Source of the DNA: Streptomyces sp. NBC_00236
Lineage (GTDB): Bacteria > Actinomycetota > Actinomycetes > Streptomycetales > Streptomycetaceae
Reading direction: 5' to 3'
DNA length: 64,000 nucleotides
Assembly: GCF_036195045.1 (NCBI RefSeq)
Contig: NZ_CP108100.1
Coordinates: 1,984,001-2,048,000, forward strand
Both the position numbers and the translations under genes were made by a program. Below, piece by piece: positions 51,983-61,398 of this stretch. The notes beneath the pieces were generated by a model. That model saw only the letters and a list, made by a program, of their open reading frames with translations, ran no database searches and had not been told where the DNA came from. Position 1 is the stretch's first letter. The number at the start of each line of letters is the position of its first letter.

Positions 51983-53536
51983 GTGACTGCTCTCACTCTC
52001 AGCACTGCCGGTGCGGCGACGCTTCGCGCCGACGCGCTCGTCGTCGGCGTCGCCAAGGGCGCCGGCTCCAAGTCCGGGGACCTGGTCCTGGCGCCGGGCG
52101 CCGAGGCCGTGGACAAGGCGTTCGGCGGGAAGCTCGCCACCGTCCTGGCGACCCTGGGCGCCTCCGGTGCCGAGGGCGAACTGACCAAGCTCCCCGCACC
52201 CGACGGCCTGAAGGTCCCGGTCGTCATCGCGGCCGGACTCGGCCCGGTCCCGGAGAAGGACGGCGCGTACGACGCCGAGGCGCTGCGCCGGGCCGCGGGC
52301 TCCGCCGCCCGCTCGCTCGCCGGCTCGAAGAAGGCCGGCTTCGCGCTGCCCATCGCCTCCGTCGAGGACGCCGAGGCCATCGCGGAGGGCGCCCTGCTGG
52401 GCGCGTACGCCTTCACCGCCTACCAGGGCGGCGAGAACAGGCTCGCCCCCAAGGGTGCCAAGGCCGACGGCCCGAAGCTGCCGCTCGGCGAGGTCGCCGT
52501 CCTCGGCGCCAAGCCGCGCGACAAGGCCTTCAAGGCCGCCGCCGAGCGCGCCCTCGCGCTGGTCGAGGAGATCAACCGCGCCCGCGACCTGGTCAACACC
52601 CCGCCGAACGACCTGTACCCCGAGTCCTTCGCCGCCGTGGCCACGGCCGCCGGCAAGGAGCACGGCATCAAGGTGCAGGTCCTCGACGAGAAGGCGCTCG
52701 TCAAGGGCGGCTTCGGCGGTCTGCTCGGCGTCGGCCAGGGCGCGGCCCGCGGCCCGCGCCTGGTGAAGCTCGCCTACACGCACCCGAAGGCGGAGAAGAC
52801 CCTGGCCCTGGTGGGCAAGGGCATCACCTACGACTCGGGCGGCATCTCGCTGAAGCCGGCCGGCCACAACGAGACGATGAAGTGCGACATGGCCGGCGCC
52901 GCCGCCGTGTTCGCGACCGTCGTCGCGGCCGCCCGTCTGGGCCTGCGGGTCAACGTCACCGGCTGGCTGGCGCTCGCCGAGAACATGCCGTCGGGCAACG
53001 CCACCCGCCCCGGTGACGTGCTCCACATGTACAGCGGCAAGACCGTCGAGGTCCTCAACACGGACGCCGAGGGCCGGCTCGTCCTCGCCGACGCGCTGAC
53101 CCGCGCCTCCGAGGAGAACCCGGACGCGATCGTCGACGTGGCGACCCTGACCGGCGCGATGGTGCTGGCCCTGGGCAACCGCACCTTCGGCATCATGGCG
53201 AACGACGACGCGTTCCGTACCTCGATCCACGAGATCGCCGAGGAGGTCGGTGAGGCCTCCTGGCCGATGCCGCTCCCCGCCGACCTGCGCAAGGGCATGG
53301 ACTCCCCGACCGCCGACATCGCCAACATGGGCGAGCGGATGGGCGGCGGCCTGGTGGCCGGTCTGTTCCTTCAGGAGTTCGTGGGCGAGGGCATCGCCTG
53401 GGCGCACCTGGACATCGCGGGCCCGGCCTTCCACGAGGGCGCCCCGTACGGCTACACGCCGAAGGGCGGGACCGGATCCGCGGTCCGCACCCTGGTGAAG
53501 CTGGCGGAGCGCACCGCGGCCGGAGACCTCGGCTGA
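51983..53536 (+). CDS. pepA: Leucyl aminopeptidase
   Basis: A 517-residue M17 family zinc/manganese aminopeptidase that removes N-terminal residues from peptides. The catalytic C-terminal domain shows GKGITYDSGGISLKP, MKCDMAGAAAV and the family signature NTDAEGRL. The N-terminal domain is the usual macro-like fold. Length is standard. The GTG at 51983 begins TALTLSTAGAA. It is a single gene ended by a hairpin. Cytosolic; it may also bind DNA, as in E. coli, but I see no evidence for that here. Confidence 0.95.
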   Translation: MTALTLSTAGAATLRADALVVGVAKGAGSKSGDLVLAPGAEAVDKAFGGKLATVLATLGASGAEGELTKLPAPDGLKVPVVIAAGLGPVPEKDGAYDAEALRRAAGSAARSLAGSKKAGFALPIASVEDAEAIAEGALLGAYAFTAYQGGENRLAPKGAKADGPKLPLGEVAVLGAKPRDKAFKAAAERALALVEEINRARDLVNTPPNDLYPESFAAVATAAGKEHGIKVQVLDEKALVKGGFGGLLGVGQGAARGPRLVKLAYTHPKAEKTLALVGKGITYDSGGISLKPAGHNETMKCDMAGAAAVFATVVAAARLGLRVNVTGWLALAENMPSGNATRPGDVLHMYSGKTVEVLNTDAEGRLVLADALTRASEENPDAIVDVATLTGAMVLALGNRTFGIMANDDAFRTSIHEIAEEVGEASWPMPLPADLRKGMDSPTADIANMGERMGGGLVAGLFLQEFVGEGIAWAHLDIAGPAFHEGAPYGYTPKGGTGSAVRTLVKLAERTAAGDLG

Positions 53537-53549
53537 GCCGGCAGCTGAT

Positions 53550-53581
53550 GTACGGCCCCGGGCATACGTCCGGGGCCGTAC
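53550..53581 (+). terminator. Terminator of pepA
   Basis: A perfect 12-bp stem (GTACGGCCCCGG and complement) and 8-base loop, 13 bases after the pepA stop. Confidence 0.75.
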
Positions 53582-53871
53582 GTGTTGCATCCACGGCACC
53601 GCAGCAGGGCCCAGGCGGTTTCGCTCTGGACGAAACCCGACGGAATCGGCCTGTCCCTACGCAGCGGTAACCCACTGGGACGGACGATGATCCGTCTCAG
53701 ACACGGGCCCCGCGTCCCGCCCACCGTCAACAAGTGCGAAGATGGGTTCTCGGCAGGACAGGGCCCCCACCACAGGGCCGAATGACAAAAGCGGCCGAAC
53801 ACCAGCCGACCGGCCGGTCACACCCCGATGACGGGGCCCGGCGTACGGCGCACATGCATGGAGGACGTGAC
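53582..53871. other. Intergenic leader of lpd
   Basis: This 290-base spacer precedes lpd. I see no gene, riboswitch or clear promoter in it, only a GC-rich leader and a good ribosome site (GGAGG) before the GTG. A longer in-frame extension with MTKAAEHQPTG near 53782 is possible but has no support. Confidence 0.5.
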
Positions 53872-55260
53872 GTGGCGAACGACGCCAGCACCGTTTTCGA
53901 CCTAGTGATCCTCGGCGGTGGTAGCGGCGGTTATGCCGCGGCCCTGCGCGGAGCGCAGCTGGGCCTGGACGTCGCTCTGATCGAGAAGGGCAAGGTCGGC
54001 GGCACCTGCCTGCACAACGGCTGCATCCCCACGAAGGCCCTGCTGCACGCCGGTGAGATCGCCGACCAGGCGCGCGAGGCCGACCAGTTCGGTGTCAAGG
54101 CCACCTTCGAGGGCATCGACATGGCGGCCGTCCACAAGTACAAGGACGACGTGATCTCGGGCCTGTACAAGGGTCTGCAGGGTCTCGTCGCCTCCCGCAA
54201 GGTGCACTACATCGAGGGCGAGGGACGGCTCTCCTCCCCCACCTCGGTGGATGTGAACGGCCAGCGCATCCAGGGCCGCCACGTGCTCCTGGCGACCGGC
54301 TCCGTGCCGAAGTCGCTCCCGGGTCTGGAGATCGACGGCAACCGCGTCATCTCCTCGGACCACGCGCTGAAGCTGGACCGGGTCCCGAAGTCCGCGATCG
54401 TGCTGGGCGGCGGCGTCATCGGCGTCGAGTTCGCCTCGGCGTGGAAGTCCTTCGGCACCGACGTCACCATCGTCGAGGGCCTGAAGCACCTGGTCCCGGT
54501 CGAGGACGAGAACAGCTCGAAGCTTCTTGAGCGCGCGTTCCGCAAGCGCGGCATCAAGTTCAACCTCGGTACGTTCTTCCAGGGTGTCGAGTACACCCAG
54601 GACGGCGTCCGGGTGACCCTCGCCGACGGCAAGACCTTCGAGGCGGAGCTGCTGCTCGTCGCGATCGGCCGCGGCCCGGTCTCGCAGGGCCTCGGTTACG
54701 AGGAGGCGGGCGTCGCGATGGACCGCGGCTACGTCCTCGTCGACGAGTACATGCAGACGAACGTTCCGACGATCTCGGCCGTGGGCGACCTGGTCCCGAC
54801 CCTTCAGCTGGCGCACGTCGGCTTCGCCGAGGGCATCCTCGTGGCGGAGCGTCTGGCCGGCATGAAGACCGTCCCGATCGACTACGACGGTGTCCCGAAG
54901 GTGACGTACTGCCACCCCGAGGTCGCCTCCGTGGGCATCACCGAGGCCAAGGCCAAGGAGCTCTACGGCGCGGACAAGGTCGTCGCGCTGAAGTACAACC
55001 TCGCGGGCAACGGCAAGAGCAAGATCCTCAAGACCGCCGGCGAGATCAAGCTCGTCCAGGTCAAGGACGGTGCCGTGGTCGGCGTCCACATGGTGGGCGA
55101 CCGGATGGGCGAGCAGGTCGGCGAAGCCCAGCTGATCTACAACTGGGAGGCGCTGCCGGCCGAGGTCGCGCAGCTCATCCACGCCCACCCGACGCAGAAC
55201 GAGGCAATGGGCGAGGCCCACCTGGCCCTCGCCGGCAAGCCCCTGCACTCCCACGACTGA
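53872..55260 (+). CDS. lpdA: Dihydrolipoyl dehydrogenase (E3)
   Basis: A 462-residue flavoprotein that reoxidises the lipoyl groups of 2-oxoacid dehydrogenases. The FAD fold is GGGSGGYAAA, the redox-active pair is GGTCLHNGCIPTK, the NAD fold is GGGVIGVEFAS and the C-terminal catalytic motif is HAHPTQNEAMGEA. Start GTG with GGAGG seven bases upstream. It is followed by sucB 60 bases downstream, so it supplies E3 for that complex. Confidence 0.96.
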   Translation: MANDASTVFDLVILGGGSGGYAAALRGAQLGLDVALIEKGKVGGTCLHNGCIPTKALLHAGEIADQAREADQFGVKATFEGIDMAAVHKYKDDVISGLYKGLQGLVASRKVHYIEGEGRLSSPTSVDVNGQRIQGRHVLLATGSVPKSLPGLEIDGNRVISSDHALKLDRVPKSAIVLGGGVIGVEFASAWKSFGTDVTIVEGLKHLVPVEDENSSKLLERAFRKRGIKFNLGTFFQGVEYTQDGVRVTLADGKTFEAELLLVAIGRGPVSQGLGYEEAGVAMDRGYVLVDEYMQTNVPTISAVGDLVPTLQLAHVGFAEGILVAERLAGMKTVPIDYDGVPKVTYCHPEVASVGITEAKAKELYGADKVVALKYNLAGNGKSKILKTAGEIKLVQVKDGAVVGVHMVGDRMGEQVGEAQLIYNWEALPAEVAQLIHAHPTQNEAMGEAHLALAGKPLHSHD

Positions 55261-55320
55261 TCAGTCGACCGGGCGCGACGACCGACCACTTCCGCATTTT
55301 CGTTAGGAGCAACTGAAACC

Positions 55321-57129
55321 ATGTCGGTTTCCGTAACCCTTCCGGCGCTCGGCGAGAGCGTCACCGAGGGCACTGTCACCCGCTGGCTGAAGGCCGAGGG
55401 CGAGCGCGTCGAGGCCGACGAGCCGCTGCTGGAGGTGTCGACCGACAAGGTCGACACCGAGATCCCGGCTCCCGCCTCCGGCATTCTGGCCTCCATCAAG
55501 GTCGCCGAGGACGAGACCGTCGAGGTCGGCGCCGAGCTGGCCGTCATCGACGACGGCACCGGTGCCCCGGCACCCGCCGCGGCTCCGGCTGCCGAGCCCG
55601 AGGCCGCCCCGGCCCCGGCGCCCGCCGCCGAGGCCCCCGCAGCTCCGGCCCCCGCTGCCGAGGCTCCGGCCGCCGCACCCGCCGGTGGTGCCTCCGGCAC
55701 CGACGTCACCCTTCCGGCGCTCGGCGAGAGCGTCACCGAGGGCACCGTCACCCGCTGGCTGAAGGAGGTCGGCGAGGAGGTCACGGAGGACGAGCCCCTC
55801 CTCGAGGTCTCCACGGACAAGGTCGACACCGAGATCCCGGCCCCGGTCTCCGGCGTGCTGCTGGAGATCGTCGTCGCCGAGGACGAGACCGCCGAGGTCG
55901 GCGCCAAGCTGGCCGTCATCGGTGCTCCCGGTGCTGCCCCGGCCGCTGCTCCGGCTGCTGCCGCTCCGGCTCCGGCTGCCGCCGCTCCGGCTCCGGCCGC
56001 TGCTCCGGCTCCGGCTGCTGCCGCTCCGGCTGCCGCCGCCCCCGCGCCGGCCGCTCCCGCCCCGGCTCCGGTGGCTCCCGCCGCGCCTGCCGCCGCTCCG
56101 GCCCCGGCCGCTCCGGCGCCCGTCGCCGCAGCGCCGGCTCCGGTCACCCCGGCGGCTCCGGCCGCTCCGGCCGCGACCTCCGGTGACGACGGCGCGTACG
56201 TCACGCCGCTGGTCCGCAAGCTCGCCGCCGAGAACGGCGTCGACCTGGGCGCGGTCAAGGGCACCGGTGTCGGTGGCCGTATCCGCAAGCAGGACGTCGT
56301 GGAGGCGGCCGCCGCCGCGGAGGCCGCCAAGGCCGCCGCAGCCGCTCCGGCCCCCGCTGCCGCCGCTGCACCGGCCGCCTCCAAGGCGCCGAAGCTCGAG
56401 GTGTCCCCGCTGCGCGGTCAGACCGTCAAGATGACCCGCATGCGCAAGGTCATCGGCGACAACATGATGAAGGCGCTGCACTCGCAGGCCCAGCTGACCT
56501 CGGTCGTCGAGGTCGACGTCACGAAGCTGATGAAGCTGCGCAACAAGGCGAAGGACGGCTTCGCGGCCCGTGAGGGCGTCAAGCTCTCCCCGATGCCGTT
56601 CTACGTCAAGGCCGCCGCCCAGGCGCTGAAGGCCCACCCGGTCGTCAACGCCCGGATCAACGAGGACGAAGGCACGATCACGTACTTCGACTCGGAGAAC
56701 ATCGGCATCGCCGTGGACGCCGAGAAGGGTCTGATGACCCCGGTCATCAAGGGTGCGGGCGACCTCAACATCGCCGGTATCTCGAAGAAGACCGCCGAGC
56801 TGGCCGGCAAGGCCCGCGGTGGCGGCCTGACGCCGGACGACATGTCCGGTGCCACCTTCACCATCAGCAACACCGGTTCGCGCGGTGCGCTGTTCGACAC
56901 CGTCATCGTGCCGCCGAACCAGGCAGCCATCCTGGGCATCGGCGCCACCGTCAAGCGTCCCGCGGTCATCGAGACCGAGGAGGGCACCGTCATCGGCGTC
57001 CGCGACATGACGTACCTCTCGCTCTCCTACGACCACCGTCTGGTGGACGGCGCGGACGCCGCCCGTTACCTGACCGCGGTCAAGGCGATCCTGGAGGCCG
57101 GTGAGTTCGAGGTCGAGCTCGGCCTCTGA
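55321..57129 (+). CDS. sucB: Dihydrolipoamide acyltransferase (E2) with two lipoyl domains
   Basis: A 602-residue E2. Two lipoyl domains (about 1-80 and 120-200) each carry the lipoylated lysine in EVSTDKVDTEIPAP. An Ala/Pro linker of about 90 residues follows, then the E3-binding domain (VTPLVRKLAAENGVDLGAVKGTGVGGRIRKQDV) and a catalytic core with DHRLVDGADAARYL. The product is annotated as succinyltransferase (SucB) in most Streptomyces, but the neighbours are pyruvate dehydrogenase genes, so it may serve both complexes. AGGAG lies upstream of the ATG. The Ala/Pro linker is a flexible spacer for lipoyl movement. Confidence 0.93.
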   Translation: MSVSVTLPALGESVTEGTVTRWLKAEGERVEADEPLLEVSTDKVDTEIPAPASGILASIKVAEDETVEVGAELAVIDDGTGAPAPAAAPAAEPEAAPAPAPAAEAPAAPAPAAEAPAAAPAGGASGTDVTLPALGESVTEGTVTRWLKEVGEEVTEDEPLLEVSTDKVDTEIPAPVSGVLLEIVVAEDETAEVGAKLAVIGAPGAAPAAAPAAAAPAPAAAAPAPAAAPAPAAAAPAAAAPAPAAPAPAPVAPAAPAAAPAPAAPAPVAAAPAPVTPAAPAAPAATSGDDGAYVTPLVRKLAAENGVDLGAVKGTGVGGRIRKQDVVEAAAAAEAAKAAAAAPAPAAAAAPAASKAPKLEVSPLRGQTVKMTRMRKVIGDNMMKALHSQAQLTSVVEVDVTKLMKLRNKAKDGFAAREGVKLSPMPFYVKAAAQALKAHPVVNARINEDEGTITYFDSENIGIAVDAEKGLMTPVIKGAGDLNIAGISKKTAELAGKARGGGLTPDDMSGATFTISNTGSRGALFDTVIVPPNQAAILGIGATVKRPAVIETEEGTVIGVRDMTYLSLSYDHRLVDGADAARYLTAVKAILEAGEFEVELGL

Positions 57130-57157
57130 GCACCGCAGTTGTAACCAGCCTCACCAG

Positions 57158-57196
57158 CGGCGCCCCCGTCCGGAACACTCCCGGGCGGGGGCGCCG
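57158..57196 (+). terminator. Terminator of lpd-sucB
   Basis: An 11-bp perfect stem (CGGCGCCCCCG and complement) with a partly paired interior (TCCGG, CCGGG), 29 bases after sucB. Confidence 0.7.
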
Positions 57197-57202
57197 CCGT
57201 AT

Positions 57203-57212
57203 TGTCTAGACA
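57203..57212. promoter_or_regulatory. Candidate GntR operator
   Basis: A perfect palindrome TGTCTAGACA lies 65 bases upstream of the gntR start. GntR/FadR-type proteins bind sites of the form nyGTnnACny, so autoregulation is plausible. Confidence 0.4.
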
Positions 57213-57276
57213 CCACCGGTCGCTCCGGCCGCCGAGTTGGTGCAGGCAGCACCGGTTTGCCCCGAAGGAGCCACTC

Positions 57277-57900
57277 ATGACCCCGCCCGTCGTCCACTCG
57301 CTGCGCGAACAGATCCGCGAGCACATCGTGGACGGGATCGTCAGCGGGCGCTGGAAGCCGGGTGAGCGGATCGTGGAGCGGCGCATCGCCACCGAGCTGG
57401 AGGTCAGCCAGACGCCCGTGCGCGAGGCGCTGCGCGAGCTGGAGACGCTCCGGCTGATCGAGTCGGCGCCCAACAAGGGCGTCCGGGTCCGCAACCTCAC
57501 CGCGGCCGATCTGGAGGAGAGCTACCCGGTACGGGCCGGCCTGGAGCAGATCGCCGCGGAGCTGGCGGCCCCGGGGCTCGGCGAGGACTGCTCCCTGCTC
57601 GCCCCGCACGTGACGGCGCTGTACGAGGCGGACCGGCTGGCCGACGGCGAGGCGCAGGTGCGCCACACGGTGGGCTTCCACCGGGAGATGGTCCGGGCGG
57701 CCGGCAACGCCGTCCTGCTGCACACCTGGGAGGGGCTGGGCATCGAGGTGTTCACGGCCCTCTCGATCCGCTGGCTGGGCACGGTGCAGAAGTCGTACGC
57801 CGAGGAGCACGAGGCGCTCATCGAGGCGTTCCTGCGGAAGGACCCGGACATCGGGGTGCTGGTCAAGGCACATGTGCTCGGCTGCGCGCCGCGCGCCTGA
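57277..57900 (+). CDS. GntR-family transcriptional regulator (FadR/FCD subfamily)
   Basis: A 207-residue regulator: an N-terminal winged helix (LREQIREHIVDGIVSGRWKPGERIVERRIATELEVSQTPVREALRELE) and an alpha-helical FCD effector domain (about 80-195). The FCD histidine set that binds a metal is partly visible (RHTVGFHREM, EEHEALIEAF). Effectors in this class are often organic acids. It lies between sucB and aceE, so control of 2-oxoacid dehydrogenase genes is plausible but unproven. AAGGAG precedes the ATG. Confidence 0.92.
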   Translation: MTPPVVHSLREQIREHIVDGIVSGRWKPGERIVERRIATELEVSQTPVREALRELETLRLIESAPNKGVRVRNLTAADLEESYPVRAGLEQIAAELAAPGLGEDCSLLAPHVTALYEADRLADGEAQVRHTVGFHREMVRAAGNAVLLHTWEGLGIEVFTALSIRWLGTVQKSYAEEHEALIEAFLRKDPDIGVLVKAHVLGCAPRA

Positions 57901-57909
57901 GGCCGGGCG

Positions 57910-58020
57910 GCACACGCCAGAGGCCGGCGCGACACATCGTCGGGGCCCGGGGCCGCACACGCCCGAGGCCGGCGCGACACACCCTTGAGGCCCGGGGCGG
58001 CACACGCCTGAGGCCGACGC
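57910..58020. repeat. 45-bp tandem repeat, 2.5 copies
   Basis: GCACACGCC recurs at 57910, 57955 and 58000, exactly 45 bases apart. Copies 1 and 2 match over most of the unit (GAGGCCGGCGCGACACA and GGCCCGGGGC); copy 3 is partial and diverged. It starts 10 bases after the gntR stop, has no CRISPR-like spacer structure and may be a minisatellite. Confidence 0.75.
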
Positions 58021-58045
58021 GCACCGCGGTGCGCATGTGTAGTGA

Positions 58046-58079
58046 GGGGCGCTCGCCTGTGCAGGTGAGCGCCCCTTTT
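58046..58079 (+). terminator. Strong intrinsic terminator upstream of aceE
   Basis: A 13-bp stem (GGGGCGCTCGCCT with one G-U pair), a 4-base loop and a TTTT tract, a rare classical terminator for this genome. It should end transcripts from the gntR side before the aceE promoter. Confidence 0.8.
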
Positions 58080-58164
58080 GCCTGCTATATCCCGTCACTC
58101 CGTGCCCCGTTTCGCGGCACCCCATGCCACTTTCTTCATATCGAGAAGTTTTGCCTTTCATCCT

Positions 58165-58194
58165 TTGATCGATCATCGATCGGAGCCTTACAGT
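58165..58194 (+). promoter_or_regulatory. aceE promoter with overlapping repeat
   Basis: TTGATC (58165-58170) and TACAGT (58189-58194) with an 18-base spacer. A tandem ATCGATC pair (58168-58174, 58175-58181) lies over the -35 end and spacer and could be an operator. The leader is about 80 bases. The surrounding 58130-58200 is unusually AT-rich. Confidence 0.6.
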
Positions 58195-58279
58195 TCACTC
58201 CGCGGGCCCACCGGCCCCATCGCCCTGTCCTGCCAGTCAGGGACTTCTCCACCCCCCTCCTCACCGGAAGGCGGCGATC

Positions 58280-60949
58280 ATGACCGACCCCGTAGGAAAG
58301 CTTCCGAGCGAGCTCGACCAGCTCCCGGACCGCGACCCGGAGGAGACCGCCGAATGGGCGGCCTCCCTGGATGCCGTCACCAAGGCCGCGGGCCCGCACC
58401 GTGCCGCGTATCTGATGCGCCGCTCGCTCCAGCACGCCGAGGGCGCCGGTCTCGCGCTGCCCAAGCTGCTGGAGACCGATTACGTCAACTCCATCCCCAC
58501 CGCCGCGGAGCCCGCCTTCGACGGCGACCTGGAGATGGAATCGCGGATCACCGCGTGGAACCGCTGGAACGCGGCCGCGATGGTCACCCGTGGCTCCCGC
58601 TTCGGCGTCGGCGGCCACATCGCGACCTTCGCCTCGGCGGCCTGGCTGTACGAGACCGGCTTCAACCACTTCTTCCGCGGCAAGGAGGGGGACGGCTCCG
58701 GCGACCAGCTCTACATCCAGGGCCATGCCTCCCCCGGCATCTATGCCCGCGCCTTCCTCGACGGCCGGCTCAGCGAGCAGCAGCTCGACAACTTCCGCCA
58801 GGAGGCGGGTGGCGACGGTCTGCCGTCCTACCCGCACCCGCGTCGGCTGCCCTGGCTGTGGGAGTTCCCCACCGTGTCGATGGGCCTCGGCCCGCTCTCG
58901 GCGATCTACCAGGCACGCTTCAACCGCTACCTGGCCAACCGCAACATCAAGGACACGTCGAACTCGCACGTCTGGGCCTTCCTGGGCGACGGCGAGATGG
59001 ACGAGCCCGAGTCGACCGCCGCCCTCGCCCTCGCGGCGCGTGAGCAGCTCGACAACCTGACCTTCGTCATCAACTGCAACCTGCAGCGCCTCGACGGTCC
59101 GGTCCGCGCCAACTTCCGCGTGGTGCAGGAGCTGGAGGGCGCCTTCCGCGGCGCCGGCTGGAACGTCGTCAAGACGCTCTGGGGCACCGCCTGGGACGAG
59201 CTGTTCCAGCTCGACACCACGGGTGCGCTGGTGCGCCGGCTCCGCGAGGTCCCGGACGCGCAGTTCCAGACGTACGCCACCCGCGACGTCGCCTACATCC
59301 GCCAGCACTTCTTCGGCGCCGAGCCCGCGCTCGCCGAGCTGGCGAAGCTCCTCACCGACGCGAAGATCGCGGAGTGCTTCCACTCCTCGCGCGGCGGCCA
59401 CGAGGCCCGCAAGGTGTACGCGGCCTACCGGGCGGCGCTCGCGCACAAGGGTGCGCCGACGGTGATCCTGGCGCAGACGGTGAAGGGCTACACGCTCGGC
59501 CCCGGCTTCGAGTCGCGCAACGCCAACCACCAGATGAAGAAGCTGGACGGCAAGCAGTTCCGCGCCATGCGCGACCTGCTGGAGCTGCCGATCCCGGACT
59601 CGAAGCTGGACGAGGGCCTGGTGCCGTACGGCCACCCGGGCGCCGACTCCCCCGAGGTCCGCTACCTCCAGGAGCGCCGCGCCGCCCTCGGCGGCCCCGC
59701 CCCGGCCCGCCGGGTGCACGCGGTGGCGCTGCCGCAGCCCGAGGAGCGCGCGTTCGCCGCGCTGAAGAAGGGCTCCGGCAAGCAGGAACTGGCCACCACC
59801 ATGGCGTTCGTCCGCCTGGCCAAGGACCTGATGCGGGACAAGGAAACCGGCAAGCGCTGGGTTCCGATCGTCCCCGACGAGGCCCGCACCTTCGGCATGG
59901 AGGCGCTGTTCCCGTCGGCCGGCATCTACTCGCCGCTGGGCCAGACGTACGATCCGGTCGACCGCGACCAGCTGATGTACTACAAGGAAGCCAAGGACGG
60001 CCAGGTCCTCAACGAGGGCATCACCGAGGCCGGCGCGATGGCCGACTTCATCGCCGCGTCCACGTCGTACGCGACGCACGGCGAGCCGATGATCCCGTTC
60101 TACATCTTCTACTCGATGTTCGGGTGGCAGCGCACGGGTGACCAGTTCTGGCAGCTCGGCGACCAGCTCGGCCGCGGCTTCGTGGTCGGCGCCACGGCGG
60201 GCCGTACGACGCTGACGGGTGAGGGTCTCCAGCACGCGGACGGCCACTCGCACCTGATCGCGTCCACGAACCCGGCGTCGCTCAACTACGACCCGGCGTT
60301 CGCGTACGAGATCGCGGTGATCGTCCAGGACGGTCTGCGGAGGATGTACGGCCCCGAGGCCGAGAACGTCTTCTACTACCTGACGGTCTACAACGAGCCG
60401 AAGCCGCAGCCCGCGATGCCGGAAGGCGTCGAGGAGGGCATCCTCAAGGGCCTCTACCGGTTCAAGGAGGGCACGCCCGCGAAGGCGGACAGCCCGCGCG
60501 TGCAGCTGATGGCCTCCGGTACGGCGATCCACTGGACCCTGGAGGCCCAGGAGCTGCTGGCCGCGGACTGGGGTGTCACGGCCGACGTCTGGTCCGCCAC
60601 CTCGTGGGGCGAGCTGCGCCGCGACGCGCTGGAGTGCGACGAGGCGCTGCTCCGCGGTGAGCTGCGGGTGCCGTACGTGACCCAGGCGCTGGAAGGCGCA
60701 CCGGGCCCGGTCCTCGCGGTCAGCGACTGGATGCGCCAGGTGCCGGACCAGATCAGCCAGTGGGTCGAGCAGGACTGGACCTCGCTCGGCACGGACGGCT
60801 TCGGCCTCTCCGACACCCGTGACGCGGCGCGCCGCCACTTCGGCGTCGACCCCCAGTCGATCACGGTCGCGGCCCTGGCCCAGCTGGCCCGTCGCGGCGA
60901 GGTGCCGGCGTCCGCGGTCAAGGAAGCCCGCGAGCGGTACGGGCTCTGA
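58280..60949 (+). CDS. aceE: Pyruvate dehydrogenase E1 component, homodimeric type
   Basis: An 889-residue thiamine-diphosphate enzyme that decarboxylates pyruvate and passes acetyl to E2. The TPP-binding motif begins [10 protein letters not shown] and runs to [14 protein letters not shown]; the family [16 protein letters not shown] block and the C-terminal transketolase domain are normal. Length matches homodimeric bacterial AceE. The ATG at 58280 has GGAAGG upstream. With lpd and sucB next to it, it makes the core of the pyruvate dehydrogenase complex, although no separate aceF is here. Confidence 0.96.
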   Translation: MTDPVGKLPSELDQLPDRDPEETAEWAASLDAVTKAAGPHRAAYLMRRSLQHAEGAGLALPKLLETDYVNSIPTAAEPAFDGDLEMESRITAWNRWNAAAMVTRGSRFGVGGHIATFASAAWLYETGFNHFFRGKEGDGSGDQLYIQGHASPGIYARAFLDGRLSEQQLDNFRQEAGGDGLPSYPHPRRLPWLWEFPTVSMGLGPLSAIYQARFNRYLANRNIKDTSNSHVWAFLGDGEMDEPESTAALALAAREQLDNLTFVINCNLQRLDGPVRANFRVVQELEGAFRGAGWNVVKTLWGTAWDELFQLDTTGALVRRLREVPDAQFQTYATRDVAYIRQHFFGAEPALAELAKLLTDAKIAECFHSSRGGHEARKVYAAYRAALAHKGAPTVILAQTVKGYTLGPGFESRNANHQMKKLDGKQFRAMRDLLELPIPDSKLDEGLVPYGHPGADSPEVRYLQERRAALGGPAPARRVHAVALPQPEERAFAALKKGSGKQELATTMAFVRLAKDLMRDKETGKRWVPIVPDEARTFGMEALFPSAGIYSPLGQTYDPVDRDQLMYYKEAKDGQVLNEGITEAGAMADFIAASTSYATHGEPMIPFYIFYSMFGWQRTGDQFWQLGDQLGRGFVVGATAGRTTLTGEGLQHADGHSHLIASTNPASLNYDPAFAYEIAVIVQDGLRRMYGPEAENVFYYLTVYNEPKPQPAMPEGVEEGILKGLYRFKEGTPAKADSPRVQLMASGTAIHWTLEAQELLAADWGVTADVWSATSWGELRRDALECDEALLRGELRVPYVTQALEGAPGPVLAVSDWMRQVPDQISQWVEQDWTSLGTDGFGLSDTRDAARRHFGVDPQSITVAALAQLARRGEVPASAVKEARERYGL

Positions 60950-60955
60950 CGGCCC

Positions 60956-60994
60956 GGAGGACGGGGCACGGGTCTTTCCCGCGCCCCGTCCTCC
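60956..60994 (+). terminator. Terminator of aceE
   Basis: A long hairpin (GGAGGACGGGGC pairing with GCCCCGTCCTCC, interior CGGG/CCCG) six bases after the aceE stop. Confidence 0.75.
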
Positions 60995-61014
60995 GCGTAC
61001 GTCCGCCCCGCTCC

Positions 61015-61204
61015 GGCACCGGCTCTGTCCTCAATCGCCGGACGGGCTTGATGTGCCCACCCGTGCGCTGTCACGCGCGGCTGCACTCCGGCCTCGATCA
61101 CGGTCAGGCCTGATCGGCCCGCCCGAACGCTGCCATGTCCGGCACCGGCCTTGTCCTCAAACGCCGGACAGGCTCGATTTGCGCACCCGTGCGCTGTCGT
61201 GTCC
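61015..61204. repeat. 126-bp-offset duplication in aceE-WYL spacer
   Basis: About 60 bases at 61015-61075 recur at 61141-61201 at exactly 126-base offset without gaps. Each copy carries a TCCTCAA(T/A)CGCCGGACGGGCT-type element and CACCCGTGCGCTGTC. Each copy lies in a 449-base spacer with no gene. Confidence 0.75.
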
Positions 61205-61265
61205 GGCCGCTGCTCGTACGACAGCCCCGTCCGGGCCGCCCTTCCCACCCGGCCAGGGCACATTC

Positions 61266-61343
61266 AAGCCCGGCCGGCGATTGAGGCCATCTTGGGAGCC
61301 GGCCGGCGATTGAGGCCACATCCAGCCCGGCCGGCGCTTGAGG
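61266..61343. repeat. Three inverted copies of the CCGGCGATTGAGG interspersed element
   Basis: GCCCGGCCGGCGATTGAGG-type elements at 61266-61286, 61296-61315 and 61324-61343, opposite to the two copies at 61028-61052 and 61154-61178. This short element is common in Streptomyces intergenic DNA in my memory; the role is unknown. Five copies in 316 bases is dense. Confidence 0.75.
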
Positions 61344-61398
61344 CCGCCGCGCCCGGACCGGAGCCACACGCATCCCCCACCGCGGCCACAATGGCCGC

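Noticed and set aside
57910..58020. CRISPR-like array
   Set aside because: The repeats are contiguous, with no variable spacers and no cas genes nearby.
58136..60838. 900-residue open frame on the minus strand
   Set aside because: It is the antisense shadow of aceE, with Arg/Ala/Gly/Val-biased composition and no domain.
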